Shown here: piece after piece, positions 7,577 through 15,201 of the stretch | How positions within the stretch are numbered: the stretch's first letter is position 1 | Layout: every line of letters starts with the position of its first letter | Assembly: GCA_050943435.1 (NCBI GenBank) | Contig: JBMNPE010000016.1 | Span: forward strand, 1-24,693 | DNA length: 24,693 bases | Source of the DNA: RGIG5675 sp050943435 | GTDB lineage: Bacteria; Bacillota; Clostridia; Oscillospirales; Ruminococcaceae | Direction: 5' to 3' | Translations under genes and position numbers: made by a program | The notes under the pieces: generated by a model | Databases searched by the model: none | What the model was told of the DNA's origin: nothing | The model's input: only the letters and a program-made list of their open reading frames with translations

Positions 7577-8000
7577 AATACTGAGGGAAGGCGCGGAGGC
7601 CCCGCGCTACGCCACTGAGGGCTCTGCGGCGGCGGATCTCAGGGCCGTGCTGGATTCCCCCCTAACCCTCGAACCCGGAAAGTCGGCTGCAGTCCCTACG
7701 GGAATAGCAATACAGCTTCCTGACAGGCTCAAGGTGGCCCTCGTATTTGCGAGGAGCGGGCTCGCCTCCAGGCACGGAATTGCGCTCAGCAACGGAGTCG
7801 GGGTGATCGACAGCGACTACCGCGGCGAGGTCTGCGTCCTCCTCAAGAATTTTTCCGACGAGCCGTATACGATTACAAACGGCGAGAGGATAGCACAGCT
7901 CATGGTGACTGACGCTATACAGTGCGGATTCACCGAGGTGGACGAGCTGGAAGACACGGACAGGGGCAGCGGCGGATTCGGGTCCACCGGAAATAACTGA
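7557..8000 (+). CDS. dut: Deoxyuridine 5'-triphosphate nucleotidohydrolase (dUTPase)
   Basis: dUTPase hydrolyses dUTP to dUMP and pyrophosphate, keeping uracil out of DNA and supplying dUMP for thymidylate. The trimeric-type enzyme is complete in 147 residues with all five motifs: AAADLRA at 24-30, ARSGLASRHGI at 65-75, GVIDSDYRG at 82-90 with catalytic D85, GERIAQLM at 109-116, and RGSGGFGSTG at 136-145, the P-loop-like tail that closes over the substrate. I start at ATG 7557 since the protein then begins like other dUTPases (CNVFFKILREGAEAP). Longer upstream reading in this frame is only the zapA gene out of frame. The start lies 20 bases inside zapA, and the stop TGA shares one base with the maf ATG, so translation is coupled on both sides. 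Confidence 0.95.
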   Translation: MCNVFFKILREGAEAPRYATEGSAAADLRAVLDSPLTLEPGKSAAVPTGIAIQLPDRLKVALVFARSGLASRHGIALSNGVGVIDSDYRGEVCVLLKNFSDEPYTITNGERIAQLMVTDAIQCGFTEVDELEDTDRGSGGFGSTGNN

Positions 8001-8563
8001 TGAGAATAATACTTGCATCAACATCGCCGAGAAGGCGTTCTTTAATAGGCTATGTCGCCGAGGGGGTCGAATGCATCTCCCCCGGCTTTGACGAGAGCGC
8101 GGTTTCGAAGAAAATCCCCAGGAAGAGGTGCCTCGTGCTCGCCGAGGGCAAGTGCAGGCACGCCTACCGGGAAAACCCAGGCTCGGTTGTGATAGGCTGC
8201 GACACTGTAGTGGACCTCGACTCAAAGCTCGTCGAGAAGCCGTCCGGCTATGACGCGGCAGTCGAGATGATAAGCTCCCTTTCGGGGAGGACCCACCTCG
8301 TGCACACCGGAGTCTGCATAAAGACCCCTGATTTTGAGGAGTCATTCGTCGTATCCTCGGAAGTGGAGTTCTATCCGGTGCCGCATGAAGCTGTGGAGGC
8401 TTACTGCAGGACCACTGAGCCCTACGACAAGGCCGGAGGGTACGCAATCGGGGGCTGGGCTGCGAAATACGTAAAGTCCATACGCGGGGACTACTACAGC
8501 ATCGAGGGGCTTCCCGTGTCGGCAGTCTACGAAACGCTTTACAGGCACGGTATACTTAAATGA
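8000..8563 (+). CDS. maf: Maf-family nucleoside triphosphate pyrophosphatase
   Basis: Maf proteins hydrolyse non-standard or modified nucleoside triphosphates (dTTP, UTP, m7GTP in different members) to monophosphates, a house-cleaning role, and have been tied to cell division arrest. The 187-residue protein shows the substrate loop LASTSPRRRSL at 5-15, LAEGKC at 47-52, IGCDTVVD at 65-72 with the catalytic Asp D68, SGRTHLVHTGV at 94-104, and EPYDKAGGYAIGG at 139-151. It follows dut with a TGATG overlap, so two nucleotide-sanitising enzymes are made together. In many clostridia maf is the first gene of a cluster with mre, min, rodA and mgsA genes. Here it is followed directly by a MinD-like gene and mgsA. 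Which nucleotide it prefers is not clear. Confidence 0.92.
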   Translation: MRIILASTSPRRRSLIGYVAEGVECISPGFDESAVSKKIPRKRCLVLAEGKCRHAYRENPGSVVIGCDTVVDLDSKLVEKPSGYDAAVEMISSLSGRTHLVHTGVCIKTPDFEESFVVSSEVEFYPVPHEAVEAYCRTTEPYDKAGGYAIGGWAAKYVKSIRGDYYSIEGLPVSAVYETLYRHGILK

Positions 8564-8603
8564 TCAAACTGCTTATGAGCAGAATTCCAAAAAGGGGTCA
8601 TAT

Positions 8604-9332
8604 ATGGGCACGATAACGATGTTTGCCTCAGGCAGGGACGGGGTCGGAAAATCCACGGTATCCGTCTTTACGGCGGCCGCTCTTGCCGACAAGGGCAAGG
8701 AGGTCCTCCTCATTGAGCTCGACAGCGGGCTCAGGAGCATCGACATCATGTCCGGGCTGTATTCAAACCTCGTTTACGACCTCTCTGACGTCTTGGACGG
8801 GAGATGCGAGACCGGGCAGGCGATTATGAAGAGCCCCCTCTCCCCCCACCTCTCGATTCTGTCGGCGCCTTTCAAGCAGGAGGTGCTCTCGGCAGACAGG
8901 TTTCTAAAGCTGTGCACGGTCCTCGACAAGGAATACGACTTCATAATTCTCGATACCGCTGCCGTTTCAAGCGCTATAATTACAGCAGCATCCTCTTCGA
9001 TGAGCGCGGTCATAGTGACCACGCCGGACCCGATAAGCATAAGGGCTTCGAGGGTCGTGGCAGATTCGATCACGGACCTCTCCGTCAACAACATAAGGCT
9101 CGTAATCAACAGGCTCGTCCCGTCGAGGGTGCAGAAAAAGATAATCCCCAACCTCGACTACTGCATCGACGCAATAGGCGCCAGGCTCCTGGGAGTTGTT
9201 CCCGAGAGCGACGAAATAGCCCTTGCCTGTGCAGGGCACGGACAGCTGGACAAATCGGGGATTCCGTACAGGGTTTTCAGCAATATAGCGGACAGGATGC
9301 TCGGAAGCGAGGTCCCTCCGCTCATAGAGTGA
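8604..9332 (+). CDS. MinD-like ParA/MinD ATPase lacking the membrane-targeting helix
   Basis: MinD is a membrane-bound ATPase that, with MinC, keeps the division ring away from cell poles. This 242-residue protein aligns with MinD almost without gaps at its start: Walker A SGRDGVGKST at 9-18, switch region ELDSGLRSIDIMSGL at 38-52, VYDLSDVLDGRC, and Walker B FIILDTA. The ending ADRMLGSEVPPLIE matches the point where the usual C-terminal amphipathic membrane helix should follow, but here the gene stops. The signature lysine (K11 of E. coli MinD) is Arg, the following Gly is Asp, and D38 is Glu; K16 and D40 remain. AGGGG precedes the ATG at good distance. MinC and MinE genes are absent nearby. 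It descends from MinD, but membrane binding, dimer formation and ATPase activity are all in doubt. A role as a soluble regulator is inference. Confidence 0.82.
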   Translation: MGTITMFASGRDGVGKSTVSVFTAAALADKGKEVLLIELDSGLRSIDIMSGLYSNLVYDLSDVLDGRCETGQAIMKSPLSPHLSILSAPFKQEVLSADRFLKLCTVLDKEYDFIILDTAAVSSAIITAASSSMSAVIVTTPDPISIRASRVVADSITDLSVNNIRLVINRLVPSRVQKKIIPNLDYCIDAIGARLLGVVPESDEIALACAGHGQLDKSGIPYRVFSNIADRMLGSEVPPLIE

Positions 9333-9372
9333 ACACACGCAAAAGACCGCCTATTCTGAAGGGAGTACTACA

Positions 9373-9813
9373 TTGAATATCGCACTGATAGCACACGATT
9401 CCAAAAAGGAACTGATGATACAGTTCTGCATAGCCTACTGCGGGATACTTTCCCACCACAACCTCTGCGCCACCGCTACTACGGGCCGCCTGATAATGGA
9501 GGCCACGGGCCTCAAGATACAGACATATCTCAGCGGCTCACAGGGCGGCGACCAGCAGATAAGCGCCAGGATAGCCTGCGACGAGATAGACCTGCTCCTT
9601 CTCTTCAGGGATCCGATCAATCCCAAGGAATACGAGCTCAACCAGAGCAACCTTCTGAGGCTCTGCGACGTGCACAACATCCCGGTCGCAACAAACATAG
9701 CAACTGCCGAGGTCCTCATCCACGGCCTCGAGCGCGGTGACATTGACTGGAGGAACATCCTCCATTCATCGAAATCCGGCCCGCTTGAACTGGAAGGCGA
9801 AAAGAGGAACTGA
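9373..9813 (+). CDS. mgsA: Methylglyoxal synthase homologue, divergent active site
   Basis: Methylglyoxal synthase turns dihydroxyacetone phosphate into methylglyoxal and phosphate, a bypass of lower glycolysis. The 146-residue protein is full length and clearly of this family: IALIAHDSKK at 3-12, ATTGRLI at 35-41, SGSQGGDQQI at 54-63, LLFRDP at 76-81, and IPVATNIATAEVLI at 103-116. Relative to the E. coli enzyme H19, K23, D71 and D91 are kept (H8, K12, D60, D80). H98 and D101 correspond to Tyr87 and Asn90, and G46 to Ala35. Activity may therefore be altered or lost. It starts with TTG at 9373, supported by GGGAG eight bases upstream and by the conserved N-terminus. It sits between the MinD-like gene and hisS, the tail end of what in clostridia is often a maf-mre-min-mgsA cluster. 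Confidence 0.85.
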   Translation: MNIALIAHDSKKELMIQFCIAYCGILSHHNLCATATTGRLIMEATGLKIQTYLSGSQGGDQQISARIACDEIDLLLLFRDPINPKEYELNQSNLLRLCDVHNIPVATNIATAEVLIHGLERGDIDWRNILHSSKSGPLELEGEKRN

Positions 9814-9818
9814 CAGAT

Positions 9819-11084
9819 ATGCCTGCACTGACGCAATCCCCGAGAGGAACGCAGGACGTACTCCCCTCGGACTCATACAAATGGCAGTTTCTTGAAAACA
9901 GGATGCGGGCAGTCTGCAGCCTTTACGGCTACAGGGAGATCCGCACGCCCACCTTCGAGCACACCGAGCTGTTCGCGAGGGGCGTGGGAGATTCAACTGA
10001 CGTCGTCGACAAGGAAATGTACACATTCGAGGACCGCGGGAAGCGCTCCATAACCCTCCGCCCAGAGGGAACCGCCGGGGTCGTGAGGGCCCTTGTGCAG
10101 GCCGGGTCCTTTTCCGGTCCCCTGCCGATCAGGGCATACTACATAATTCCGTGCTTTCGGTACGAGAAGCCCCAGTCCGGGAGGCTGAGGGAATTCCACC
10201 AGCTGGGAATCGAGATGTTCGGGTCCAAGGGTCCCGACGCCGATTTTGAAGTCATATCGACAGCCCGCAGGATTCTCGAAAGCCTCGGGATATCGGGCGT
10301 CGAGCTCAATATAAACTCCATAGGATGCCCCGAATGCAGGGGCGTCTACCGCAAGGCGCTCATCGAGTATTTCGAGCCGCATTACGACGAGCTCTGCGAC
10401 ACATGCAAGGAGAGGCTCTACAAGAACCCGATGAGGATCCTCGACTGCAAGGAGGAAAAGTGCCAGGAGATCGCGGCAGGCGCTCCCCTGATGCTCGACT
10501 ACCTCTGCGACGACTGCAGGGAGCACTTTTCGAAGCTGCGCTCAATGCTGGACGAAGCAGGAGTCCCCTACAAGGTAAATCCCAAGATAGTGAGGGGCCT
10601 CGACTACTATACGAGGACTGTGTTCGAATTCGTATATGCCGGCCGCAAGGGCCTCGGAACTGTATGCGGGGGAGGCCGCTATGACGGACTTGTAAAGCTT
10701 CTCGGCGGCCCCGACACCCCGGCAGTCGGATTCGGGCTCGGGATTGAAAGGATGATATCCACGATGGAGTCGGAGGGCATTGAGATACCCGAGCCTGCGG
10801 GCCCGGACATATTCCTGTGCTGCGCCGACGAAGGAGCATACGCCGTGTCTAGAAAGCTCTCGGAAGAGCTGAGGGATCTCGGAATATCAGCCATGTACGA
10901 CGTGGACGGCAGGAGCCTCAAGGCCCAGATGAAATACGCCGACAGGACGAGGGCAAGATACACTGCCGTAATAGGCGGTAACGAGATGCAGTCCGGGAAA
11001 ATTAGGGTTCACAACATGGCCTCAAAAGAGGACACCGAGTGCACGCTGGACGCAGAGGCCGTTTCCGGCGCTGTCAGGAACTGA
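9819..11084 (+). CDS. hisS: Histidine-tRNA ligase
   Basis: HisRS charges tRNA-His. The 421-residue class II synthetase has the GTQDVLP motif at 10-16, motif 2 FRYEKPQSGRLREFHQ at 113-128, the HisRS-specific RGLDYYTRTVFE at 259-270, and motif 3 GFGLGIERM near 305. A C-terminal anticodon-binding domain starts around 330. The insertion domain carries four cysteine pairs (C170/C173, C193/C196, C210/C215, C230/C233), as in many clostridial HisRS, and these probably bind zinc. Only five bases separate it from mgsA, with GAGGA in the mgsA end as ribosome site. aspS follows after 54 bases, the usual arrangement in Bacillota. No T-box leader is present, so expression follows the operon promoter. Confidence 0.97.
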   Translation: MPALTQSPRGTQDVLPSDSYKWQFLENRMRAVCSLYGYREIRTPTFEHTELFARGVGDSTDVVDKEMYTFEDRGKRSITLRPEGTAGVVRALVQAGSFSGPLPIRAYYIIPCFRYEKPQSGRLREFHQLGIEMFGSKGPDADFEVISTARRILESLGISGVELNINSIGCPECRGVYRKALIEYFEPHYDELCDTCKERLYKNPMRILDCKEEKCQEIAAGAPLMLDYLCDDCREHFSKLRSMLDEAGVPYKVNPKIVRGLDYYTRTVFEFVYAGRKGLGTVCGGGRYDGLVKLLGGPDTPAVGFGLGIERMISTMESEGIEIPEPAGPDIFLCCADEGAYAVSRKLSEELRDLGISAMYDVDGRSLKAQMKYADRTRARYTAVIGGNEMQSGKIRVHNMASKEDTECTLDAEAVSGAVRN

Positions 11085-11138
11085 CAGCATTTCCCACAGA
11101 AAATAACGAAATCCAGACAGAATCAGAGGTCTTTTAAT

Positions 11139-12929
11139 ATGGAAACAATGGGCGATCTCAGAAGAACATGCTACTGCGGCGACTCAGTGAATGTGCCGGT
11201 CGGGTCTGAAATTACAGCCGCCGGGTTCATAGCCAAGGTCCGCGACATGGGCACCCTCATATTCGCTGATCTCAGGGACAATTCCGGCATACTCCAGCTT
11301 GCCTTCGACCCCGACACGGATCCTGCGGTGTTCTCAAAGGCGAAATCGCTCAAGAGCGAGGCTGTCGTCATAGCAAAGGGAGTGCTCAGGGAGCGCTCCA
11401 GCAAGAACAAGGAGCTCCCCACGGGCGACATAGAGCTCGCCGTTAACGAGATGCACATACTGAACACACCGGCCAAGCCCCTTCCGTTCGAAATAAGGGA
11501 CGACGTTCCGGTGAGGGACGAGCTCGCCCTCAAATACAGATACCTCTCCCTCAGGAAGCCGAGCCTCACGAGGAACCTTATAATGCGCCACCGCATTGTA
11601 AAGGCCACGAGGGACTTCTTCGACTCGCACAGGTTCATAGAGGTCGAGACCCCGATGCTCATAAAGTCCACCCCGGAAGGCGCGAGGGACTACATAGTGC
11701 CCTCGAGGGTCCAGCCGGGCCACTTCTATGCCCTGCCCCAGTCCCCGCAGCTCTACAAGCAGCTCCTGATGGTCGCGGGCATGGACAGGTACATGCAGAT
11801 AGTGAAGTGCTTCCGCGACGAGGACCTGAGGGCGGACAGGCAGCCCGAATTCACGCAGATAGACCTCGAGATGTCGTTCGTGGACGTAGACGACATAATC
11901 GACATAAACGAGCAGTTCCTCAAGACACTGTTCCACGAGATCCTGGGAATAGAGCTCGAGACGCCGTTCCCGAGGCTAAAATGGGACGACGCTATGGCGA
12001 AATACGGCTCGGACAAGCCGGACCTGAGGTTCGGGATGGAGATATCCGATCTCACAGACATCGCGAAGGGATCGTCCTTCGGGGTGTTCCGCGATGCCGT
12101 GGAGAGCGGCGGAACGGTCAGGGCCATAAACGCAAAGGGGCTTGCCGACAAGCTCACGCGCAAGGAGATAGACAGGCTCACGGAGCTTGCAAAGACGTAC
12201 AAGGCAAAGGGGATCGCCTACACTAGGCTCAATTCAGACGGAAGCGTCTCCTCGAGCTATGAGAAATTCCTGTCAGAAGAAGAAAAGGAAGCCATCCGCG
12301 GCGCCATGGGAGCCGTGCAGGGCGACTGCATTCTCATCATAGCCGGAAAATGGAAGGACACGCTCACTGCACTAGGCGCAGTGAGGTGCGAGATAGCGAA
12401 GACATACGGCCTCATCGAACCCGGAAAATTCGCCCTTCTCTGGGTTACCGACTTCCCACTCTTCGAGTACAGCGAAGAGGAGCACAGGTGGGTTGCAGAG
12501 CACCATCCGTTCACAGCCCCGAGGGATGAGGACATAGACAAGGTCACCACCGACCCCGGCAGCTGCTATGCCAAGGCCTACGACATTGTCATCAACGGCA
12601 CGGAGGCCGGTGGAGGGTCCATAAGGATCAGCGATCCCGCCCTGCAGCAGAGGATGTTCAAGGCCCTCGGATTCACCGAGGAAAAGGCAAAGGCGCAGTT
12701 CGGGTTCCTTATGGAAGCCTACAACTACAGCGCACCGCCCCACGGGGGCCTTGCATACGGGCTCGACAGGCTCGTCATGCTTATGCTGGGGCTCGACACC
12801 ATAAGGGATGTCATCGCCTTCCCGAAGGTCCAGAACGCAGGCGAGCCGATGAGCGGATGTCCTGACACCGTCGACGAGAGCCAGCTTAAGGAGCTCTCCA
12901 TAAAGCTCGACCTCAAGAAGGACAGCTGA
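11139..12929 (+). CDS. aspS: Aspartate-tRNA ligase
   Basis: AspRS charges tRNA-Asp (and possibly tRNA-Asn if the cell uses the amidotransferase route). The 596-residue protein is the bacterial type: an OB-fold anticodon-binding domain at about 1-110, the catalytic core with motif 1 near 160-172, motif 2 FRDEDLRADRQPEFTQID at 225-242, the bacterial GAD insertion at about 285-420, HHPFTAP, and motif 3 GLAYGLDRLVML near 543-554. AGAGG precedes the ATG. It lies between hisS and alr in the operon. Whether it is discriminating or non-discriminating cannot be told without a residue-level comparison. Confidence 0.97.
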   Translation: METMGDLRRTCYCGDSVNVPVGSEITAAGFIAKVRDMGTLIFADLRDNSGILQLAFDPDTDPAVFSKAKSLKSEAVVIAKGVLRERSSKNKELPTGDIELAVNEMHILNTPAKPLPFEIRDDVPVRDELALKYRYLSLRKPSLTRNLIMRHRIVKATRDFFDSHRFIEVETPMLIKSTPEGARDYIVPSRVQPGHFYALPQSPQLYKQLLMVAGMDRYMQIVKCFRDEDLRADRQPEFTQIDLEMSFVDVDDIIDINEQFLKTLFHEILGIELETPFPRLKWDDAMAKYGSDKPDLRFGMEISDLTDIAKGSSFGVFRDAVESGGTVRAINAKGLADKLTRKEIDRLTELAKTYKAKGIAYTRLNSDGSVSSSYEKFLSEEEKEAIRGAMGAVQGDCILIIAGKWKDTLTALGAVRCEIAKTYGLIEPGKFALLWVTDFPLFEYSEEEHRWVAEHHPFTAPRDEDIDKVTTDPGSCYAKAYDIVINGTEAGGGSIRISDPALQQRMFKALGFTEEKAKAQFGFLMEAYNYSAPPHGGLAYGLDRLVMLMLGLDTIRDVIAFPKVQNAGEPMSGCPDTVDESQLKELSIKLDLKKDS

Positions 12930-12947
12930 CATAAGATTTTTTAGACC

Positions 12948-12962
12948 GGGAGCCATGCTCCC
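12948..12962 (+). terminator. Small hairpin between aspS and alr
   Basis: GGGAGC, loop CAT, GCTCCC make a 6-bp perfect stem followed by CCATTCTTTTC. It may be a weak terminator or processing site that lowers expression of the downstream genes. The T-tract is short and interrupted. Confidence 0.4.
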
Positions 12963-12997
12963 CCATTCTTTTCAATTTCCAGCGAGGTGCACTTAAA

Positions 12998-14137
12998 GTG
13001 GGCAACGTAATAGAAAGATGCTGGGCCGAGATAGATCTTGACGCCCTCAGGAGCAATTTTGACGCCATCAAGAGCAGGCTCAAGCCCGAGACCAAGGTCC
13101 TGGCCGTAATAAAGGCCGACGCGTACGGCCACGGGGCCGTGCCGGTGGCGAAGGTCCTCGAGAAGAAGGGAGCCGACTGGTTTGCAGTCGCCACATTCGA
13201 GGAGGCCCTCGAACTGCGCGACGCGGGCATAAGCAGGCCCATACTGCTGCTCGGCTATGCCTTCCCGGACAAGGTCTCCGAGGCCGTCATGCGCAATGTG
13301 ACCCTCACAGTCTCGAGCCTCGACCACGCAAAGGCCATCTCCGAGGAGGCCGAGAGATTCGGGCTCTCCCCCAAGGTTCATATAAAAATCGACACGGGGA
13401 TGAGCAGGCTCGGGATAAGGGCCGCCGACGAGGCCTCCGCAATAGAGGACATCGTCTCGATCTGCGGCATGAAGAACCTGACCGTCACGGGGATATTCAC
13501 CCACTTTTCCTCGGCGGACGGGACGTCCGAGAGCGACGACGCGGAGACAAACAAACAGTACATAATGTTCAGCTCGCTAATCGACAAGCTCGCCGGAATG
13601 GGAATCACGTTTGACACCGTGCACTGCGCAAATTCTGCGGCAATATTCAAGTACCCGCAGTACCAGTGCGGGATGGTGAGGGCCGGAATTGCGCTCTACG
13701 GGATCGATCCGGCAGGAATCGGCGACCCGTCCTACGGACTGAAGCCCGTGATGTCCCTCAAGGCAACCGTCACAGACATAAGGACCATAGAGGAGGGCGA
13801 CACGGTGGGATACAGCCGCACCTTCACCGCGCAGAGGAGGTCCAGGATCGCCACGATAGCCATCGGATACGCCGACGGAATCAGCAGGAGGCTCTCCAAC
13901 AACTTTTACGTGTATTCTGAGGCCGGGCTGCTCCCGATAGTCGGGAACGTGTGCATGGACCAGATGATGGTCGACGCAACGGACGCTTCCGGCAGCCTCA
14001 AACCCGGCGACACCGTCACGATCTTCGGCGGGGGCTCCCCCATCGACATATACAACATAGCGGGCACGATAGGCACGATCCCCTATGAAGTGCTCTGCGG
14101 AATCTCAAAGCGCGTAAAGCGCGTATACATCGGCTGA
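12998..14137 (+). CDS. alr: Alanine racemase
   Basis: Alanine racemase makes D-alanine for peptidoglycan using pyridoxal phosphate. The 379-residue fold-type III enzyme shows the PLP-lysine block VIKADAYGHG at 37-46 with K39, KIDTGMSRLG at 130-139, and the second catalytic residue in VGYSRTF with Y272. It also has AIGYADG and GNVCMDQMMVD. It starts with GTG at 12998, preceded by GAGGTG at eight bases. It is 68 bases downstream of aspS behind a small hairpin and leads into two CNNM-type genes, so it is probably still part of the long operon, perhaps at reduced level. Confidence 0.96.
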   Translation: MGNVIERCWAEIDLDALRSNFDAIKSRLKPETKVLAVIKADAYGHGAVPVAKVLEKKGADWFAVATFEEALELRDAGISRPILLLGYAFPDKVSEAVMRNVTLTVSSLDHAKAISEEAERFGLSPKVHIKIDTGMSRLGIRAADEASAIEDIVSICGMKNLTVTGIFTHFSSADGTSESDDAETNKQYIMFSSLIDKLAGMGITFDTVHCANSAAIFKYPQYQCGMVRAGIALYGIDPAGIGDPSYGLKPVMSLKATVTDIRTIEEGDTVGYSRTFTAQRRSRIATIAIGYADGISRRLSNNFYVYSEAGLLPIVGNVCMDQMMVDATDASGSLKPGDTVTIFGGGSPIDIYNIAGTIGTIPYEVLCGISKRVKRVYIG

Positions 14138-14193
14138 AATCCACAATTTTAATTCTTCTTTTTTATTTGAACGATCTGAGGTGATAAGTTCTT

Positions 14194-15201
14194 TTGGACC
14201 CTGCCAGTACATTGTTGCTGATAATCTGTATTGCACTGACATTTGGAACTGCATATTTCACATCTGCCGAAACGGCGTATTCCAGCGTCAACCAGCTGAA
14301 ACTCAGGAGCCTCAGCGAGAACGGGAACAGGAGCGCCAGGCGGGCTGTTAGAATACTTGACGATTTTGACAGGGCACTCATAACCCTGCTTCTGGGCACC
14401 AATCTTCTGCAGATCCTGCTCTCATCCCTTTTCACTCTGTTCGTGATAAGGGAATACGGAAGCGGGTATGTTTTCACTGCCACCCTCATCCTGACGGCGG
14501 TGCAGTTCATTTTTGCCGAAATGGCCCCCAAGCGCGCCGCAGGCAACAGGCCGATGGCCACCACCCTCAAGTATTCAGCTTCCCTCGAAAAGCTGATCAG
14601 GTTTTTCAAACCCGTCACATGGGTGATATCAAAGATCACCGACTGGGTGACCAGGATTCTCGGTGAATCTCCCCCTGTGGTGGACGAGAGCGAGCTCGAG
14701 GACATGGTCAAGGAGGTCAGCAGGAAGCAGTCGAGGGCCCAGGGGCGGCTCCTGCGCTCTGCCATGAAGTTCGACGACTCCCCTGCCGCAAACGTCATGA
14801 CCCCGATCGCATCTGCGGTCATGCTGAGCCTCGGCTCTGACGAGGCCTCCATTCTCTCGGAGATCAAGCACTGCAGGCATTCAAGGCTTCCTGTCATCGA
14901 TTCAAACGGATGCATAGTAGGCATAGTAAACATCAGAAAATATCTCAAGACATACCTCTCCACGGGCAGCGCCTCTCTCGAGGAAACGATGGAGGAGCCG
15001 TTTTTTGCCGCCCCTGACGTCAAGATCGACGACCTGCTGAGGGACCTCAGCAACAGCAAGAAGAACCTTGCCGTCATTGGCACAATGGAGCATCCCCTCG
15101 GGATAATCACCGTCGAGGACATAGTGGAGGAGCTCGTCGGGGAAATATACGACGAGGACGACTACTGGACCACAAAAAAGGCAGGCGGGAAAAATGACTG
15201 A
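14194..15201 (+). CDS. CNNM/CorC-type membrane protein, short form (DUF21 + CBS pair)
   Basis: Members of this family (hemolysin-like, CNNM/CorB) are linked to magnesium efflux or resistance. The 335-residue protein begins with a membrane helix (LLLIICIALTFGTAYFTSAE), followed by a DUF21 domain with about three or four helices to residue 130, including the AEMAPKRAAGN signature. After this comes a pair of CBS domains, with RLPVIDSNGCIVGIVNI and then GIITVEDIVEELVGEI. It ends right after the CBS pair and lacks the C-terminal CorC_HlyC domain that its neighbour has. The start is TTG at 14194, backed by GAGGTG ten bases upstream. Its last eight bases overlap the next gene, a longer paralogue. 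The two probably work as one complex, which is inference. Confidence 0.88.
   Translation: MDPASTLLLIICIALTFGTAYFTSAETAYSSVNQLKLRSLSENGNRSARRAVRILDDFDRALITLLLGTNLLQILLSSLFTLFVIREYGSGYVFTATLILTAVQFIFAEMAPKRAAGNRPMATTLKYSASLEKLIRFFKPVTWVISKITDWVTRILGESPPVVDESELEDMVKEVSRKQSRAQGRLLRSAMKFDDSPAANVMTPIASAVMLSLGSDEASILSEIKHCRHSRLPVIDSNGCIVGIVNIRKYLKTYLSTGSASLEETMEEPFFAAPDVKIDDLLRDLSNSKKNLAVIGTMEHPLGIITVEDIVEELVGEIYDEDDYWTTKKAGGKND

Noticed and set aside
7662..8447. 261-codon minus-strand frame across dut and maf
   Set aside because: Both plus-strand genes are complete with all family motifs. The antisense product is Arg/Ser/Pro-rich without any recognisable feature.
10300..10520. Cysteine pairs in HisRS as a novel zinc insertion
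   Set aside because: As far as I recall, the same CxxC-like pairs are common in HisRS of Bacillota, so this is an ordinary family feature.
11085..11138. T-box or other tRNA-sensing leader before hisS or aspS
   Set aside because: The gaps are 5 and 54 bases, too short for a T-box, and the conserved GGGTGGNACCGCG element is absent.
14163..15122. 319-codon open frame on the minus strand
   Set aside because: It is antisense to the DUF21/CBS gene, has low-complexity Ser/Leu/Arg composition and no motif.
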